Part shown: one piece after another, positions 52,656 through 63,191 of the stretch
Numbering within the stretch: the first letter of the stretch is position 1
Layout: each line of letters starts with the position of its first letter
Assembly (NCBI GenBank): GCA_922989275.2
Contig: OV277856.1
Location: forward strand, 54,507,358 to 54,571,357
DNA: 64,000 nt
Reading direction: 5' to 3'
Origin: Gari tellinella
Lineage: Eukaryota; Mollusca; Bivalvia; Cardiida; Psammobiidae
Notes under the pieces: generated by a model
What the model saw: the letters and a program-made list of their open reading frames with translations, nothing else
Database searches by the model: none
Told to the model about the DNA's origin: nothing
Made by a program: the position numbers and the translations under genes

Positions 52656-52803
52656 TACTTCACTTCTTTCTTTCCTGAAAAAGCTTCCTTACGCTTATAC
52701 ATTTTCATCATAATATATACACAATTCTTTTGATAGTCTAATGATATGATCTGTTTATGTACATTGCTGGAAGTTCGTTATATTGTTTTGTGTATTCACA
52801 GAT

Positions 52804-52918
52804 CTACAACTCAGATTCATCTGTCTCCTGCATCTGTCTGGACAGTGTTACTGTGGTCTGGATCTGATATGTCCGGTTCCCATCAACATCCACTCCTCGC
52901 TCGTCTACAAGTGGCTGT
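52804..52918 (-). CDS. Terminal exon of an unknown gene
   Basis: Minus strand: a pyrimidine-rich tract and TTGCAG acceptor (AG at 52920-52919), then 115 nt ending in TAG at 52806-52804. One base completes a codon begun by the exon at 55005-55540 (GG+A, Gly); 37 residues follow, starting QPLVDERGVDVDG, including TYQIQTTVTLSRQ and ending in ESEL. The phase match to the upstream exon is exact. No domain is recognised. Alternating beta-like residues in TYQIQTTVTL differ from the charged exon before it. No AATAAA was found in the next few hundred bases, so the 3' end is undefined. Confidence 0.7.
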
Positions 52919-52959
52919 CTGCAATACAAGGATGAGATTCAAATACAATGCAGTTTATG

Positions 52960-53209
52960 TTAACTCTTTCCTCCCTGAAACTTTAAATGGACAATTCCAG
53001 TTTTGATTTTTGTCTAGTCCATTTCTGGCTTTTAAGAGTTGTTTTTGTCAAATTTGGCAGTACTGACAAACAGTGAAGACCCTGATCAGAGGGCTCCTTT
53101 CGGAGCCCTCTGATCTGGGTCTTCACTGTTTGCACAGGACAAGTGTATTATTCACATGTACACTGTTTGAAATGACGCCTATATGCGGGACTAGGGTTCA
53201 AAGGGTTAA
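52960..53209 (-). mobile_element. PalD in the last intron
   Basis: TTAACTCTTTCCTCCC to CAAAGGGTTAA. Hairpin 53066-53132 with apex CTCCTTTCGGAG. Starts 40 bp upstream of the terminal exon's acceptor, overlapping the likely branch-point zone. Confidence 0.92.
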
Positions 53210-53395
53210 CTCATTGCTTGCTGGGTAATATTTTTGTCTGTAAAAGTTGTCGTCTGCTATTGTTCTCAAAAGTTACTTTTCCAAACAGAGTAAAAGTGTC
53301 ATACAGTTTTGATCCTGATGAGACTCCACATGATGCAGTATCTGATCAGGATCCAAACTGTTTGCAAATTATGAATTCACTGATAGAATAGTTAA
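53206..53395. mobile_element. PalE sharing a TTAA with PalD
   Basis: TTAACTCATTGCTTGCTGGG start; GTTTTGATCCTGATGAGACT hairpin (apex ACATGATGCA); ends AATAGTTAA. Its first TTAA is the last of the PalD at 52960. Confidence 0.75.
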
Positions 53396-53404
53396 GCTGC
53401 CTCT

Positions 53405-53655
53405 TTAACCCTTTGAACCCTAGTCCCGCATATAGGCGTCCTTTTAAAACAGTGTACATGTGAATAGTACACTTGTCCTGTGCAAACAGTGAAGACCAAG
53501 ATCAGAGGGCTCCGAAAGGAGCCCTCTGATCAGGGTCTTCACTGTTTGTCATAATGCCAAACATTGATAAAAACAACCCTTAAAAGTCAGAAATGGATTA
53601 GACTAAAATGGAAACTGGAATTGTCCATTTAAAGTTTCAGGGAGGAAAGAGTTAA
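53405..53655 (+). mobile_element. PalD copy
   Basis: TTAA both ends. Hairpin 53487-53550 (apex GGCTCCGAAAGGAGCC). Very close in sequence to the copies at 3.0 and 51.2 kb. Confidence 0.93.
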
Positions 53656-53684
53656 GACAAAATGTAGATTCTTATAGGCAGGTG

Positions 53685-53750
53685 GCAGCATATTTCGGGA
53701 CGAAAGAAATGGAGAAAGTACAGCATTACTTTTATCCTGCATTAAGCAGT
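53685..53750. repeat. PalF remnant
   Basis: GGCAGCATATTTCGGGACG, GTACAGCATTACTTTTATCC, CTGCATTAAG; the apex is lost. Confidence 0.45.
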
Positions 53751-53928
53751 AAACCATTAGCAAATTTAGATGCTTAATGAAGAACAAAGGCAACTTCAAA
53801 GGACTTGCTTAATCCATACAGGTAAATTGCAAATGAAAATGCCTAATTGGAAAATAAGGCCTGATCTTTAATAATTTGTTTTGCGTGAAAGCAAAAAAGT
53901 AAATCAAAATGTTTAAATGACTAAACAA

Positions 53929-54355
53929 CAGGGCTCAAGAAAAGAGGGAGTAAACTGAACCAATCTATTGTTTTCTATCTCATTGCACATACAAGTCATC
54001 TTTTGGTGCTAGCACTCATTAGAATCATCTCTTTGAGACAGTTTAACCCTTTCCCCCATAGAAGCGCCTTTTAGCGCATTAAGTTTATTTCTTTACTGAA
54101 GAAAATAATTCCAATTTATACAGTCATATTAATAAATATGTATCATACCAAATATTTTTTATATTCTAGCAGATGGTAACTTAAAGCAGGCTGAAAGTAA
54201 AGCAGAATGTGCTTAAGGCACATTCTGCTTTACTTTCAACCTGCTTTAAGTGGATACCTATATTCAACACTAGAAACAGGCTATGTGGAAAAGGGTTAAT
54301 GAGTAGTGAAACCAACTAGGGTTTTTAACTTTTGAAACACTCCCCTTATCTTTAA
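53929..54355. mobile_element. PalM split by PalC
   Basis: CAGGGCTCAAGAAAAGAGG start, arm CACTCATTAGAATCATCTCT; after the PalC the opposite arm resumes (TAATGAGTAGTGAAACC). Right terminus near CCCTTATCTTTA, diverged. Confidence 0.75.
54043..54299 (+). mobile_element. PalC inserted near a PalM hairpin apex
   Basis: TTAA at 54043-54046 and 54296-54299. Hairpin 54181-54250 nearly perfect. Confidence 0.92.
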
Positions 54356-54845
54356 GAAATAATAAAATCATACCAGTGTTTTTAACGTGCAATCAAACAC
54401 TAGTAGGAGTTGAAATGCGTAGTAATTTAATCACGAGGCCTTGAGTCTGAGTGGTTAAATTACAAGAATCTCAATGACTACCCGTGTTCGATTGTTAGAT
54501 AAAACACCAGTATGAATTTATAATTTTGATTCTAACACATAATTATTTTTTTTTAACCTTAATTTGCACCGAAGCAACGACGCTACATTTCTTTGTGGAC
54601 GCATTTTTGAACCATATGAAGTCACGTTAGAACGTTTTAGCGCGTGAGTGGTCTATTGAAAATTCAAACACTGAAACGTTCGTTCTTTTTTATATAGGAG
54701 CATGTGCAAAGTGTGGTAGAATAGAAAATTGCAAAAACATTAAACAAATCTTTATTCACATTATATCACAGTAGATATGATCAGGGCATCCATATAAGTT
54801 GATCATGAAAAATCCTAAGATTTCCAAATTTTCTATTTTTTAAAT

Positions 54846-54945
54846 AAAATTACTTAAAGCAGGTTGAAAGAAAAGCAAAATGTGCCTTAAGGCACATTCT
54901 TCTTTACTTTAAGCCTGCTTTAAGCTACCATCTGCTGGGATAACA
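54846..54945. repeat. PalC hairpin close to a splice donor
   Basis: AAAGCAGGTTGAAAGAAAAG, apex GTGCCTTAAGGCAC, return to CCTGCTTTAAGC, with TACCATCTGCTGGGATAA on one side. PalC ends not found. Confidence 0.75.
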
Positions 54946-55004
54946 ATCTCATAATTTCAGAAAAGAATATCCTAAGAAATGGCAGCCAGGTGTATGATAT
55001 TTAC

Positions 55005-55540
55005 CCTGAGCTTTCTGCTTCAGCCTGTTTCCTCAGCTCAGCCCGTCTTTTGTCCTCCTCATATCTCCTCCTCTTCTCCTCCTCATACTGTCGTCTACGT
55101 TCCTCTCTCTGTTTGGCCTCTTCTGGATCTCTGGGTGGGGGAGGGCCTCCTCGTCTACCCTTCTCTCTATTAGGATCTGGTCGTCTCTCACCTTCACGTG
55201 GTGGTCGTCTCTCTCCGTCTGGTGGTGGACGTCTTCTACGCTCCTCATCTGGAGGCCGCCGTCTCCTATCATCGTCAGGTCTACGTCTTCTCTCATCATC
55301 TGGAGGTCTTCTCCTTCGCTCTTCCTCTGGCCTCCTTTCACCCTCACGTCTGGGCTTTTCTGATCTACCCCCTTCACGATAGTCCTTAACCATGTCTCGA
55401 TACTCCTTGTCTTTTTCCCGTCTATCTCTGTCATAATCACGTCTGTCTTGTCCATTGTCGGGTCTGTCTATTTTGTAACCACGGTTATCATAGCCATGAC
55501 TTCTGCTATAATCACCCCGGTTACCTTTTTCATTAACACC
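55005..55540 (-). CDS. Internal exon: Arg/Glu/Asp/Pro-rich charged segment
   Basis: Minus strand: acceptor with pyrimidine tract CTTTTTCAG just before 55540 and donor GTAAAT from 55004. The 536-nt exon starts in phase 0 and leaves two bases of a split codon. Residues 1-49 are Gly/Asp/Arg/Tyr-rich. Residues 50 to about 125 are tandem degenerate units of the PPDEERRRRP type. The last 50 or so are an Arg/Glu/Lys helix-like stretch (KQREERRRQYEEEKRRR). Such segments occur in RNA-binding, cytoskeletal and junctional proteins; composition alone does not choose. The ATG at 55393 is unlikely to be the start because the frame stays open to the acceptor and joins the upstream exon in phase. Other-frame and opposite-strand reading frames here are shadows of the repetitive purine composition. 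Confidence 0.8.
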
Positions 55541-55863
55541 CTGAAAAAGGACAAAACATCACACAGATTAGTATCTTACACAGGGAGGGTAGGGAGGGAA
55601 TACAGGACTATTTTTGTGTTTCGTATGATAACCACGGTTACTCGTAAATGTCAAGGTCATTGTTTTGATATTTTGCCTGTAAGTATCTCCCAGACCTCTT
55701 CCCTGGTAAGGAATAAAGTGAGTCTACACTAGATTAGCCAACAATGATCATTCCAGCTTTTAACCACATGCTTTTAAAAATACAGAATAAAAGTTACAAG
55801 ATACTGATACAACCACAGCCAGGCCAGTGTTGAGAGACCAGTCAGTTCAATGTTTTAAAACCT

Positions 55864-56118
55864 TTAACCTATAACCACATAAATACGCCTTTTTCCGCCT
55901 CTAATTAATTCCTCTACTGAGGATAACTGAGCTCCAATTTATTCAGTCATGAATATGCACCATACAGTAAGAGTTATTTTTACATCCTAACAGAGGGTAG
56001 CTTAAGCAGGCTTAAAGGAAAGCAGAATGCGCCTTAGGGCCCATTCTCCTTACTTTCAACCTGCTTTAGTGGACACCTATCTTCAAAACTTTAAACAGGC
56101 TATTGGGTAATGGATTAA
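55864..56118 (+). mobile_element. PalC, intronic
   Basis: TTAACCTATAACCACATAAA to GGGTAATGGATTAA. Hairpin 56000-56065 with arm mismatches. Confidence 0.85.
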
Positions 56119-56338
56119 GGTAGTAACCACTTAATGAGATTGGGCCAATGTCAGTCAATAATTATATCGGTACTATACATAGTATGATCAGCCATTCTCG
56201 TCAACTGATGGTCCATACTGAGCCTTGCTTGAGCATGGTAAAGTACAGTAGTTGAAGAGGAAGCCCAATCACTGTATGCAGGGTACTGACAGACATTGGT
56301 CAGATCTTATTAGAGACATACTTCCTTAATGCTGAATA
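56115..56338. mobile_element. PalV, abutting PalC through one TTAA
   Basis: TTAAGGTAGTAACCACTTAA to CATACTTCCTTAA. Internal arms ACTATACATAGTATG, TGATTGGGCTTCC-like. TTAA at both ends, the left one shared. Confidence 0.65.
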
Positions 56339-56429
56339 TTCATATGGACTCATCTGTTTTCTGGTAAAATGACTAATTTAAAATGACAAATAGGGGATTT
56401 GTCACAAAAACATTATGTATGCAAAGTAT

Positions 56430-56620
56430 CTATAGACATAGATCAGAGGGCTCCTTCAGGTCAAGACCCTCTGATCTGGGTCTTCACTATTGATGGAAAG
56501 ATGAATAGTTATTTGAGCACTACAAAGATTAATACATTTTCAAACTTAATGCATGAGAAAGGCCATGCAGAAATTTCCTTAAGGAGCTTTCTGCATTATT
56601 ACCTTTCATGCATTATGTAA
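56430..56620. repeat. PalD arm pair and PalF hairpin remnants
   Basis: CATAGATCAGAGGGCTCC / AGACCCTCTGATCTGGGTC (56437-56485), then CATGCAGAAATTTCCTTAAG and AGCTTTCTGCATTATTACC (56563-56612). Confidence 0.55.
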
Positions 56621-56636
56621 TTGCCTGTCTATATAA

Positions 56637-56886
56637 TACAGTGGAGAATCTGTTATTCTTTCCCAATAAACGCGTTTACGCTAAAACTATTATTTGCAGT
56701 GCAAACAGTTTGGAGCCAGATCAGACGCCGGGTAACCCGGCGTCTGATCAGGCTCCAAACTGTTTGCCACCAAGATAAACAAGAATTATCAGAATTGTCC
56801 AAAAGTTGTTCTTTTCTACGTTTTAGAGCTTTGCGTTTGCGTACGTTTGCGCTTAAACGGGAAAGAATAACAGATTCTCCACTGTA
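56637..56886 (+). mobile_element. PalA, intronic, near consensus
   Basis: 250 bp, perfect TA-flanked ends. Long open frames on both strands cross its hairpin. Confidence 0.95.
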
Positions 56887-57431
56887 GCAATTTACTCCTT
56901 CTCTGAAGTCACACAACACTGGCCTGATGGTACAACAGAGAGAAAAAAATGTTAGTAAACTATCATGATCAACACAAATTATAAAACAAATGGATCATGC
57001 CACCGAAGTCAAATTCCCAAAGTTATACCGGAGTAGCAGGCAGTCAAAACCATGCAAACATATCGATTATAAGAAAGTTAGGTTTCTTGAAAATATCAGC
57101 TTTTGATATTTTTTATTAAACATATTAACACAGAAACCATTATATTGTATCTATATCACCTTTATCGGTGGCTTACAATTCAATTTGTTTAAAATTTAGT
57201 TAAATATGGTATCTAAATAATTATGTATGTTTACTTCTAAATGTCTAATGATCTACTAATTTTGAATACATGTTTTTTTTTAAACATTTAGGTGGTAGTC
57301 TAACACTATATGTAATATTGAACATTATAAACCCTAGAACATGTGGTTAAAAGCTGGAATACAGTGCTACAAAAGGTATGTGAGTGTACTATACACCAAG
57401 AAATATTCTCACATAGGTAATATAATAATAT
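56887..57431. other. No recognised feature (intron)
   Basis: AT-rich intronic sequence. Confidence 0.35.
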
Positions 57432-57555
57432 ACAGTAAAACCCCTCTATCAGGACCATTGACAATGAGCCCTAAAGATAGCATTTAAAACAATTTGCAGC
57501 ATAAAGCAAGACAAAAGTATAGGAGCTTTCTGCATGCTTTACTTTTGTCTTGCCT
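57432..57555. mobile_element. PalB left end with PalF-like hairpin
   Basis: ACAGTAAAACCCCTCTATCA, then GCAAGACAAAAGTATAGGAG / GCATGCTTTACTTTTGTCTTGC, in part. A further ends-and-hairpin mismatch. Confidence 0.55.
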
Positions 57556-57784
57556 TCTGCAAAAACATGCCTAAAATGTCAAAGTATTTAGTTCGTTTGA
57601 TGTATAGTTCGCATTTGATGTATTTAATTATTCTAACGAATTTTTTGTTTACTTAACTAAAAGCCTTTAAGGTAAAGCAGTTATTCAAACTCATGTTAAC
57701 CCAGAGACCCTTTGTGCCATAACAGTTCTCTTTTGAATACAGTTCATAGATATTTCTAAATTTCTGCAGACGTCTACTCAGTGC

Positions 57785-57850
57785 AGATAATATGTAATGC
57801 AGAAAGCTTTGTAAGAAAATTTCTGCATAACTTTGTTTTGCATTAAGTTT
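57785..57850. repeat. PalF remnant
   Basis: ATGTAATGCAGAAAGCTTTG and AAATTTCTGCATAACTTTG; the outer stem is weak. Confidence 0.5.
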
Positions 57851-58204
57851 CCACTTCTGTTTAAGACAGTTTATCTTTAAATGCAAGCCAACACACGTTT
57901 TGAAAGAAGCAGCATATTTGTTTGCTTGGCATCTGAATTACTGAATCTAATTTGGGCCCAGTTAATTGGCCTCTAAGTCATGCATGAGTTGTCTCCCTGT
58001 AAAAATTGTAAAAATTCTGTGAGTGATTTCTAGGTGTACAGTTCATAACAAATAACACAAATAATTCCCCACTAGAATGTACTTGCAGGTGGGTAAATAG
58101 TGATATAAACAACAGCAAAGACAGTATAGGAGTGTAAAACACATAATTTCCTGACAATTACACATTTTATTTCTATTTAGGTAAATTCTAAGACTTTGAC
58201 ACTT

Positions 58205-58290
58205 TAGCAGCTCAATGCAGGATAAAATTAATACAGAAAGCTCCTAAAGGAGCGTTCTGTATTACTTTTATCCTGCATTAAATTGATATG
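58205..58290. repeat. PalF hairpin, good
   Basis: AATGCAGGATAAAATTAATA, apex GCTCCTAAAGGAGC, return to TTATCCTGCATT. About 33 bp per arm with few mismatches. Confidence 0.82.
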
Positions 58291-59153
58291 ATGATTTTGG
58301 AACCATTTTCCTCTTAGACCATTATTCTTTTCTTCTTTACAGTATCACATGTACAGTTTTCTAATTATAGAGTATTAATGTTTTACTCTGAGATTTACAT
58401 ATGATAATTTACCACATACCATTATTCTTTAAAGTAAATCCTTACAAAGTGTGCAGGAAAGCATGTTTTACAATGTAAGCTAAACAATTTCTAGCTGGCA
58501 AAACACATCTAAAGGAAAACGCCTATTTTCTAGCATTTTTATGTCTTATATATCTACTAAAGCTAGCTGAAAAAATCTTGAAACTTTATCAAGCATAAAA
58601 ATAAATCCATTGTCCTTAAATCAAATGCAAATTGAAATTAAAATGTGATTTTTACTTAGTTTTAAGAGATTTTGGTCATATGTTCTTTTTGAATCTTTAT
58701 AATTTAACCAATTGAGCACTGAATAAATATAATCTGTAAAAATGGCTTCTGCTTTACTTTTCTTGTCTATCTGTGTTTCTGAGAGTAATTCACAACATCA
58801 GGTGGTGTATTTTCTAGCAAACAGCCAATTCAATTTCAAAAGATTGTTTTCCTTTCATTTAATCTACATGTATTTCAAAATCTTTCTATACTAATAGCAT
58901 TATTTATGATTTTCAAACATTTACAGGTTATATGTATTAATCAATCATATTTTAGCTCTTGCATACAGATCCTAGCTAGCAGCTACAGGTGATATATAGA
59001 ACTATAAATCCTGATAGTGAACGATTCTGTATAGATGTAAATACTCCGTATCTCAATATATGTATCAATTTATTCTGATTTTGCTGCAATAAATTTCACA
59101 TACACGTCAAACTCCCTTCAAACTGCCATTCAAAAGATGCTTGGCCAACTTTT
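58291..59153. other. No recognised feature (intron)
   Basis: No element or exon supported. Confidence 0.35.
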
Positions 59154-59470
59154 AACCATTTACCTAATGAAAACGCAATTTTACGCCTTTCATTTATTTC
59201 TCCATTGAAGAAAATAATTGCAATTAGCTTGTTTCTAATTTTGAAGACCGGTGACTACTCAAAACAGGTTGAAAGTAAAGCAGAAAATAACATGCCTTAA
59301 CTTCAAGTTAAGGCACATTCTGCTTTACTTTAAGTCTGCTTTAAGCTTCTATCGGTAAAAATATAGAAACTATTTCTGATGATGCATATTCATGACTGTA
59401 TAAATTAGATTTGTTTTCTTTAGTGGAAAAATTAAATGTGTAAAAATGTGTATCTATGAAGAAAAGGGTT
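59154..59470. mobile_element. Chimeric PalC (two left parts)
   Basis: Starts like a plus-oriented PalC (TTAACCATTTACC..AAGAAAATAATTGCAATT), then switches at AGCTTGTTTCTAATTTTG to a whole minus-oriented PalC ending GAAAAGGGTTA. Apex has TTAACTTCAAGTTAA. Confidence 0.7.
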
Positions 59471-59515
59471 ACTGAAAGCTTTCTGCATTACTTTTGTTCC
59501 GCGTTAAACTGCCAC
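59471..59515. repeat. PalF arm scrap
   Basis: AGCTTTCTGCATTACTTTTG then GCGTTAAACTGCCAC; one arm only. Confidence 0.45.
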
Positions 59516-59854
59516 ATGTTTTTATATTATCGGATAAATATCCTGCCTCTTCATCAAGTGACTGCTTGAGGGAGGTTTTGGTTGTGTATATAAGACTGCT
59601 TGGATATTTTATGTCAACTCTGCTCTCCTTAGAGTTATTGTCTGATTCATATAAACATGTTGCTAAATTTCTGTATACATAAAACTTTAACCCAAAATGA
59701 TACTGGTTTACTTCCTCGCTAGCCTAATATACCTTAAACATTTGCTCCCTGATTTTAGCTTTAGACAGAACTTTTTTCTTAAAAGTAAAGGTAAGTATGA
59801 TTAACACATGCATTAGGAACAAACAAAATATTACATCATACCCAGAACCTATTA

Positions 59855-60195
59855 GATGAGGGATTCATACAATGTATTAAGTTTGCAGATGAGTAGATGA
59901 TGAAAATAGCATATTATCCGGTAAATGTCTATTTTAAATCAATTTGGGTTTGTTATGATTGTACATCGCTTTAACAGTATAATTTAGATATATAGCGACG
60001 TCCAGCTATAATTACAGGTGAAGGAAGACCCAATAAGCCCTTTATGCACTGTTTCAGGCACAAATCGGCAACTGAGTTAAACCACTGACATTTAAATTGT
60101 TACATAATACGAATTGAGGGATTCATGCAATGAATGAAGCTTGCAAATGTGGAGATGATGAAACTAGCATATCTAAATGTCTAATTTAAATGGAA
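59855..60195 (+). repeat. Diverged direct repeat
   Basis: 59858-59940 and 60115-60192 share GAGGGATTCAT.CAATG, AGATGATGAAA.TAGCATAT and AAATGTCTA.TTTAAAT in order, 258 bp apart. Confidence 0.6.
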
Positions 60196-60449
60196 GTTGT
60201 TTGAAGGAGTACACAGTAGTTATAATATAGGGTGATATAATTCCTGACACATTAAATAACCCAATTTATGACCAAAACAATCCCATTTTCTCCCAACCCT
60301 TTTGATTTTACTTAAGTAACTTATATATAATGTGGTGGGTTAGGTTAAAATACATGTTTTTGACAATTTTCCAATCCCAAGTTGTTACTTCTCATTAAGA
60401 ATTGCCTGAAGTTGGTGTTATACCTGAACCCAAAACACTACATATATGG
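60196..60449. other. No recognised feature (intron)
   Basis: Unassigned. Confidence 0.3.
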
Positions 60450-60697
60450 TTAACCCATTACCCCATAGCCAGTTTCTAGTGAAGATAGGTGACCACTTAA
60501 AGCAGGTTGGAAGAAAAGCAGAATGCGCTTTAAGGCACATTCTGCTTTACTTTCAAGCTGCTATAAGCTACCAAATGCTAGAAGAAGAAAAAAAATTCTT
60601 ATGGTACATACTTATGACAGTATAAATTGGAACTATTTTCATTAGTGAGGAATACTTCAAAGGCGTAAAGATGGGTATTTATGGGGTAATGGGTTGA
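60450..60697 (-). mobile_element. PalC, intronic
   Basis: TTAACCCATTACCCCATAGC to GGGGTAATGGGTTGAA. Hairpin 60499-60566 (apex GCGCTTTAAGGCAC). Confidence 0.88.
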
Positions 60698-60844
60698 ACC
60701 AATCAAAGAATTAGTAAGGGAGACTACTCAGTCAGTACTAACACTGTCAGTAGGTCAGTCAGATACTCTCATAACCACATCTTCAGTTAATGTCAATACC
60801 TGTCTTTAATAACTATCAAAATATTAGTATTTGAAGTCTGCAAA

Positions 60845-60930
60845 AAATGTGGTAGCTCAATGCAGAACAACTGTAAGACAGAAAGCTACAATAGGAGCTT
60901 TCAGCAATACAGTTGTTCTGCAATAACTTT
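60845..60930. repeat. PalF hairpin
   Basis: AATGCAGAACAACTGTAAGA, apex GCTACAATAGGAGC, return to AGTTGTTCTGCAAT. Confidence 0.72.
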
Positions 60931-60941
60931 ATTATTATCAG

Positions 60942-61131
60942 AGCAACAGATAAGGGTAGTTTTTCGAAAATTAAAATCTTTATTTATGCATTAAACCCTA
61001 TGGTGTCACTACTCATTAGAATCGTCTCTTCGAGACGATTCTAATGAGTAGTAACACCATAGGATTTGGGGCTGATATGAGTGATAAAATGTTTGATTTG
61101 TTGAAATAACTACGTCTTATCTGGAGCCCTG
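60942..61131. mobile_element. PalM copy
   Basis: CAACAGATAAGGGTAG start (diverged), hairpin 61000-61065 (ACTACTCATTAGAATCGTCT, apex CTTCGAGA), end TTATCTGGAGCCCTG. Confidence 0.75.
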
Positions 61132-61548
61132 TATTATTATAAGAAATTAACTGTTTGCAGATAACCTTCTGCTTTTCACAGTTGTTCAACATAGGCATGG
61201 TTTTATCAATATTAGTTTTATTCACAGCATCTGATTTAACAAATTAAAGAATATCTGAATTTATGAATTAAAGAATTAATGTGAAAACAACTGCAAACGG
61301 ATGTATAAATTCAGTACATGCACTTTTAGATTACTATGATGCTTTGACCAATAAAATAAGAGTTTAATATTTGATAATAGGTTAATTCGTTAAATACAAT
61401 TATACAACTTTGTTTCATCTAACACAGTCATCCAATAGAAACATTATTTATTATTTTTACGGTTTATCAAATAAATAATTTCTTATTTTGTAATATATCA
61501 TAAGTCTTTATGTGTATTCATTTGAATGTGCTCTATGCTAAAGCCTAA
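61132..61548. other. No recognised feature (intron)
   Basis: AT-rich, unassigned. Confidence 0.35.
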
Positions 61549-61776
61549 TACAGTGGAGAATCTGTTATTCTTTCCCAATAAACGTGTTTACGCTAAAACT
61601 ATTATTTGCAGTGCAAACAGTTTGGAGCCAGATCAGACGCCGGGTAACCCGGCGCCTGATCAGGCTCCAAACTGTTTGCCACCAAGATAAACATGAAATA
61701 TCAGAATTGTCCAAAAGTTGTTCTTTTCTACGTTTTAGTGCTTTGCGTTTGCGTTAATAACAGATTCTCCACTGTA
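61549..61776 (+). mobile_element. PalA with internal deletion near the right end
   Basis: GCGTTTGCGTT joins AATAACAGATTCTCC, deleting GTTTAAACGGGAAAG. Hairpin right arm has GGCGCCTGATC (one unpaired change). Confidence 0.93.
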
Positions 61777-61844
61777 AGTAATAGTAAGAGTTAAGCTATA
61801 TTAAATATAGTTGCAAGTGTTAAAGAGTAGATTTCAACTTGCTT

Positions 61845-62028
61845 CAGGGCTCCAGAGAGTATTTCAAAATTAACTCTTTATTTCTGCATTAATCCCTATG
61901 GTGTCACTACTCATTAGAATCGTCTCTTTGTGAAAATTCTAATGAGTAGTAAAACCATAGGATTTGGTGCTGAAATGAGTGAAAAATGTTGGATTTCTTT
62001 AGTTTACTCCCTCTTATCTGGAGCCCTG
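61845..62028. mobile_element. PalM copy, both ends present
   Basis: CAGGGCTCCAGAGAGT to CTTATCTGGAGCCCTG, 184 bp. Hairpin centred near 61928 with a partly deleted arm. The CAGGG start is hAT-like, but no clear 8-bp duplication is seen. Confidence 0.78.
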
Positions 62029-62305
62029 TTGCATGTTTGATACATGTAGTTGACAGAGGCAGCAAGCTCCAGATAAGGTGAGTGTTTCTAATGCTGACTT
62101 CTTTGTCTCCACAAAAATCTACTTTGTGACAACTCATCCAAATCATCTTAAATATAAATGATTTGGAGGAGACACAAATTAGGATTTTTTATTTTATTTT
62201 TTAAGATAATATATTAATTTACTCATTTTTATCTGGGGCCAATGCAAGGTGCCTTCAATTCAATCAATGGCACCAGGGGCTCACTTCAAACTTTGCATAA
62301 ATGTT

Positions 62306-62564
62306 TTAACCCCTTTACCCACAATAGCGCTTTTAGCTTATGTTATTTATTCATGCACTGAAGAAAATTTTGACAGTCATGAAAATGAATCATAAGAAAT
62401 ATTTTCCAAACAGACATATAGCTATATTGCAGATATATAGCTAATTGCTTAAAGCATGTTGAATGTAAAGCAGAATGCGCCTTCAGGCGCAGAATGCTTT
62501 ACATTCTACCTGCTTTACTCGGTCACATTTCTTCAAAACGGAAAGCAGACTGGTAAAGGGTTGA
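62306..62564 (+). mobile_element. PalC, intronic
   Basis: TTAACCCCTTTACCC to TGGTAAAGGGTTGAA. Hairpin 62451-62516; apex GCGCCTTCAGGCGC, right arm carries a local inversion (GCGCAGAATGC). Confidence 0.8.
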
Positions 62565-63191
62565 ATACTGGAATATTTTTAATGATAAAATTATCTTCAT
62601 TTGAGTTGTTACATTTGTATTAATCAAAATCAACCATTAAACAAATTACTAGGGCTCTGGCCTGCATCAAAACAGTTTGTAAATGCAAATCAACTCCCTA
62701 CCTGCCATGAAACCCTATAGTTTAAACCTGTGTCTGAAAATATACTCAAACTGTGCATACCTCAATCCTTAACATCTCATACATAAGACTTCAGATCTGT
62801 TTAAAAATGTTGCACAGTGCATTGATTATTAAATGAAATAAACAAAAAAATGGGAAATGCATGCAGAGCGCATGTAATACATGCGAATCGTCCTAAACAT
62901 AGCGTGAACCATAACTCATTTTTCCATTGGCGATAAAATCACACAATAACATGTGCATTTTAACAGGAACATCTCTTGCATAGATCAAAACAATTAACGT
63001 TCTAAAATGTGACGTTGACTTCACTGACAAAAGCGGATTGTTCAGCCACTATACCCTAATTGTTTCATGTGTACATTGCTAACAAATTAATATGAAAATA
63101 TTCTAGCCTTATGCCAACATTAGCTACTATTGTGCAGCGTAAAAAGTCGAAATGACGTCAATAGCTGTGACGTTATGTCAATGTAATTACA
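62565..63191. other. No recognised feature (intron)
   Basis: Unassigned. Confidence 0.35.

Larger units (their letters stand above)
52919..55004 (-). other. Intron of the charged-protein gene
   Basis: 2086 bp between phase-matched exons. It is packed with PalD (two copies), PalE, PalF, PalM carrying a PalC, and a PalC hairpin 50 bp from the donor. The hairpin at about 54855-54925 would be transcribed in the pre-mRNA next to the splice site. Confidence 0.65.

Noticed and set aside
54431..54500. tRNA-like stretch (GAGTGGTTAA, GTGTTCGATTG)
   Set aside because: A and B boxes are too degraded and the cloverleaf does not fold.
54979..55389. Plus-strand and second minus-strand frames of 60-140 codons over the charged exon
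   Set aside because: They are shadows of the purine-rich repeat composition; only the frame with matching splice phases is kept.
12730..61776. CRISPR array
   Set aside because: Repeats are dispersed, 200-280 bp, palindromic, with transposon-like ends; no regular short spacers, and the genome is eukaryotic.
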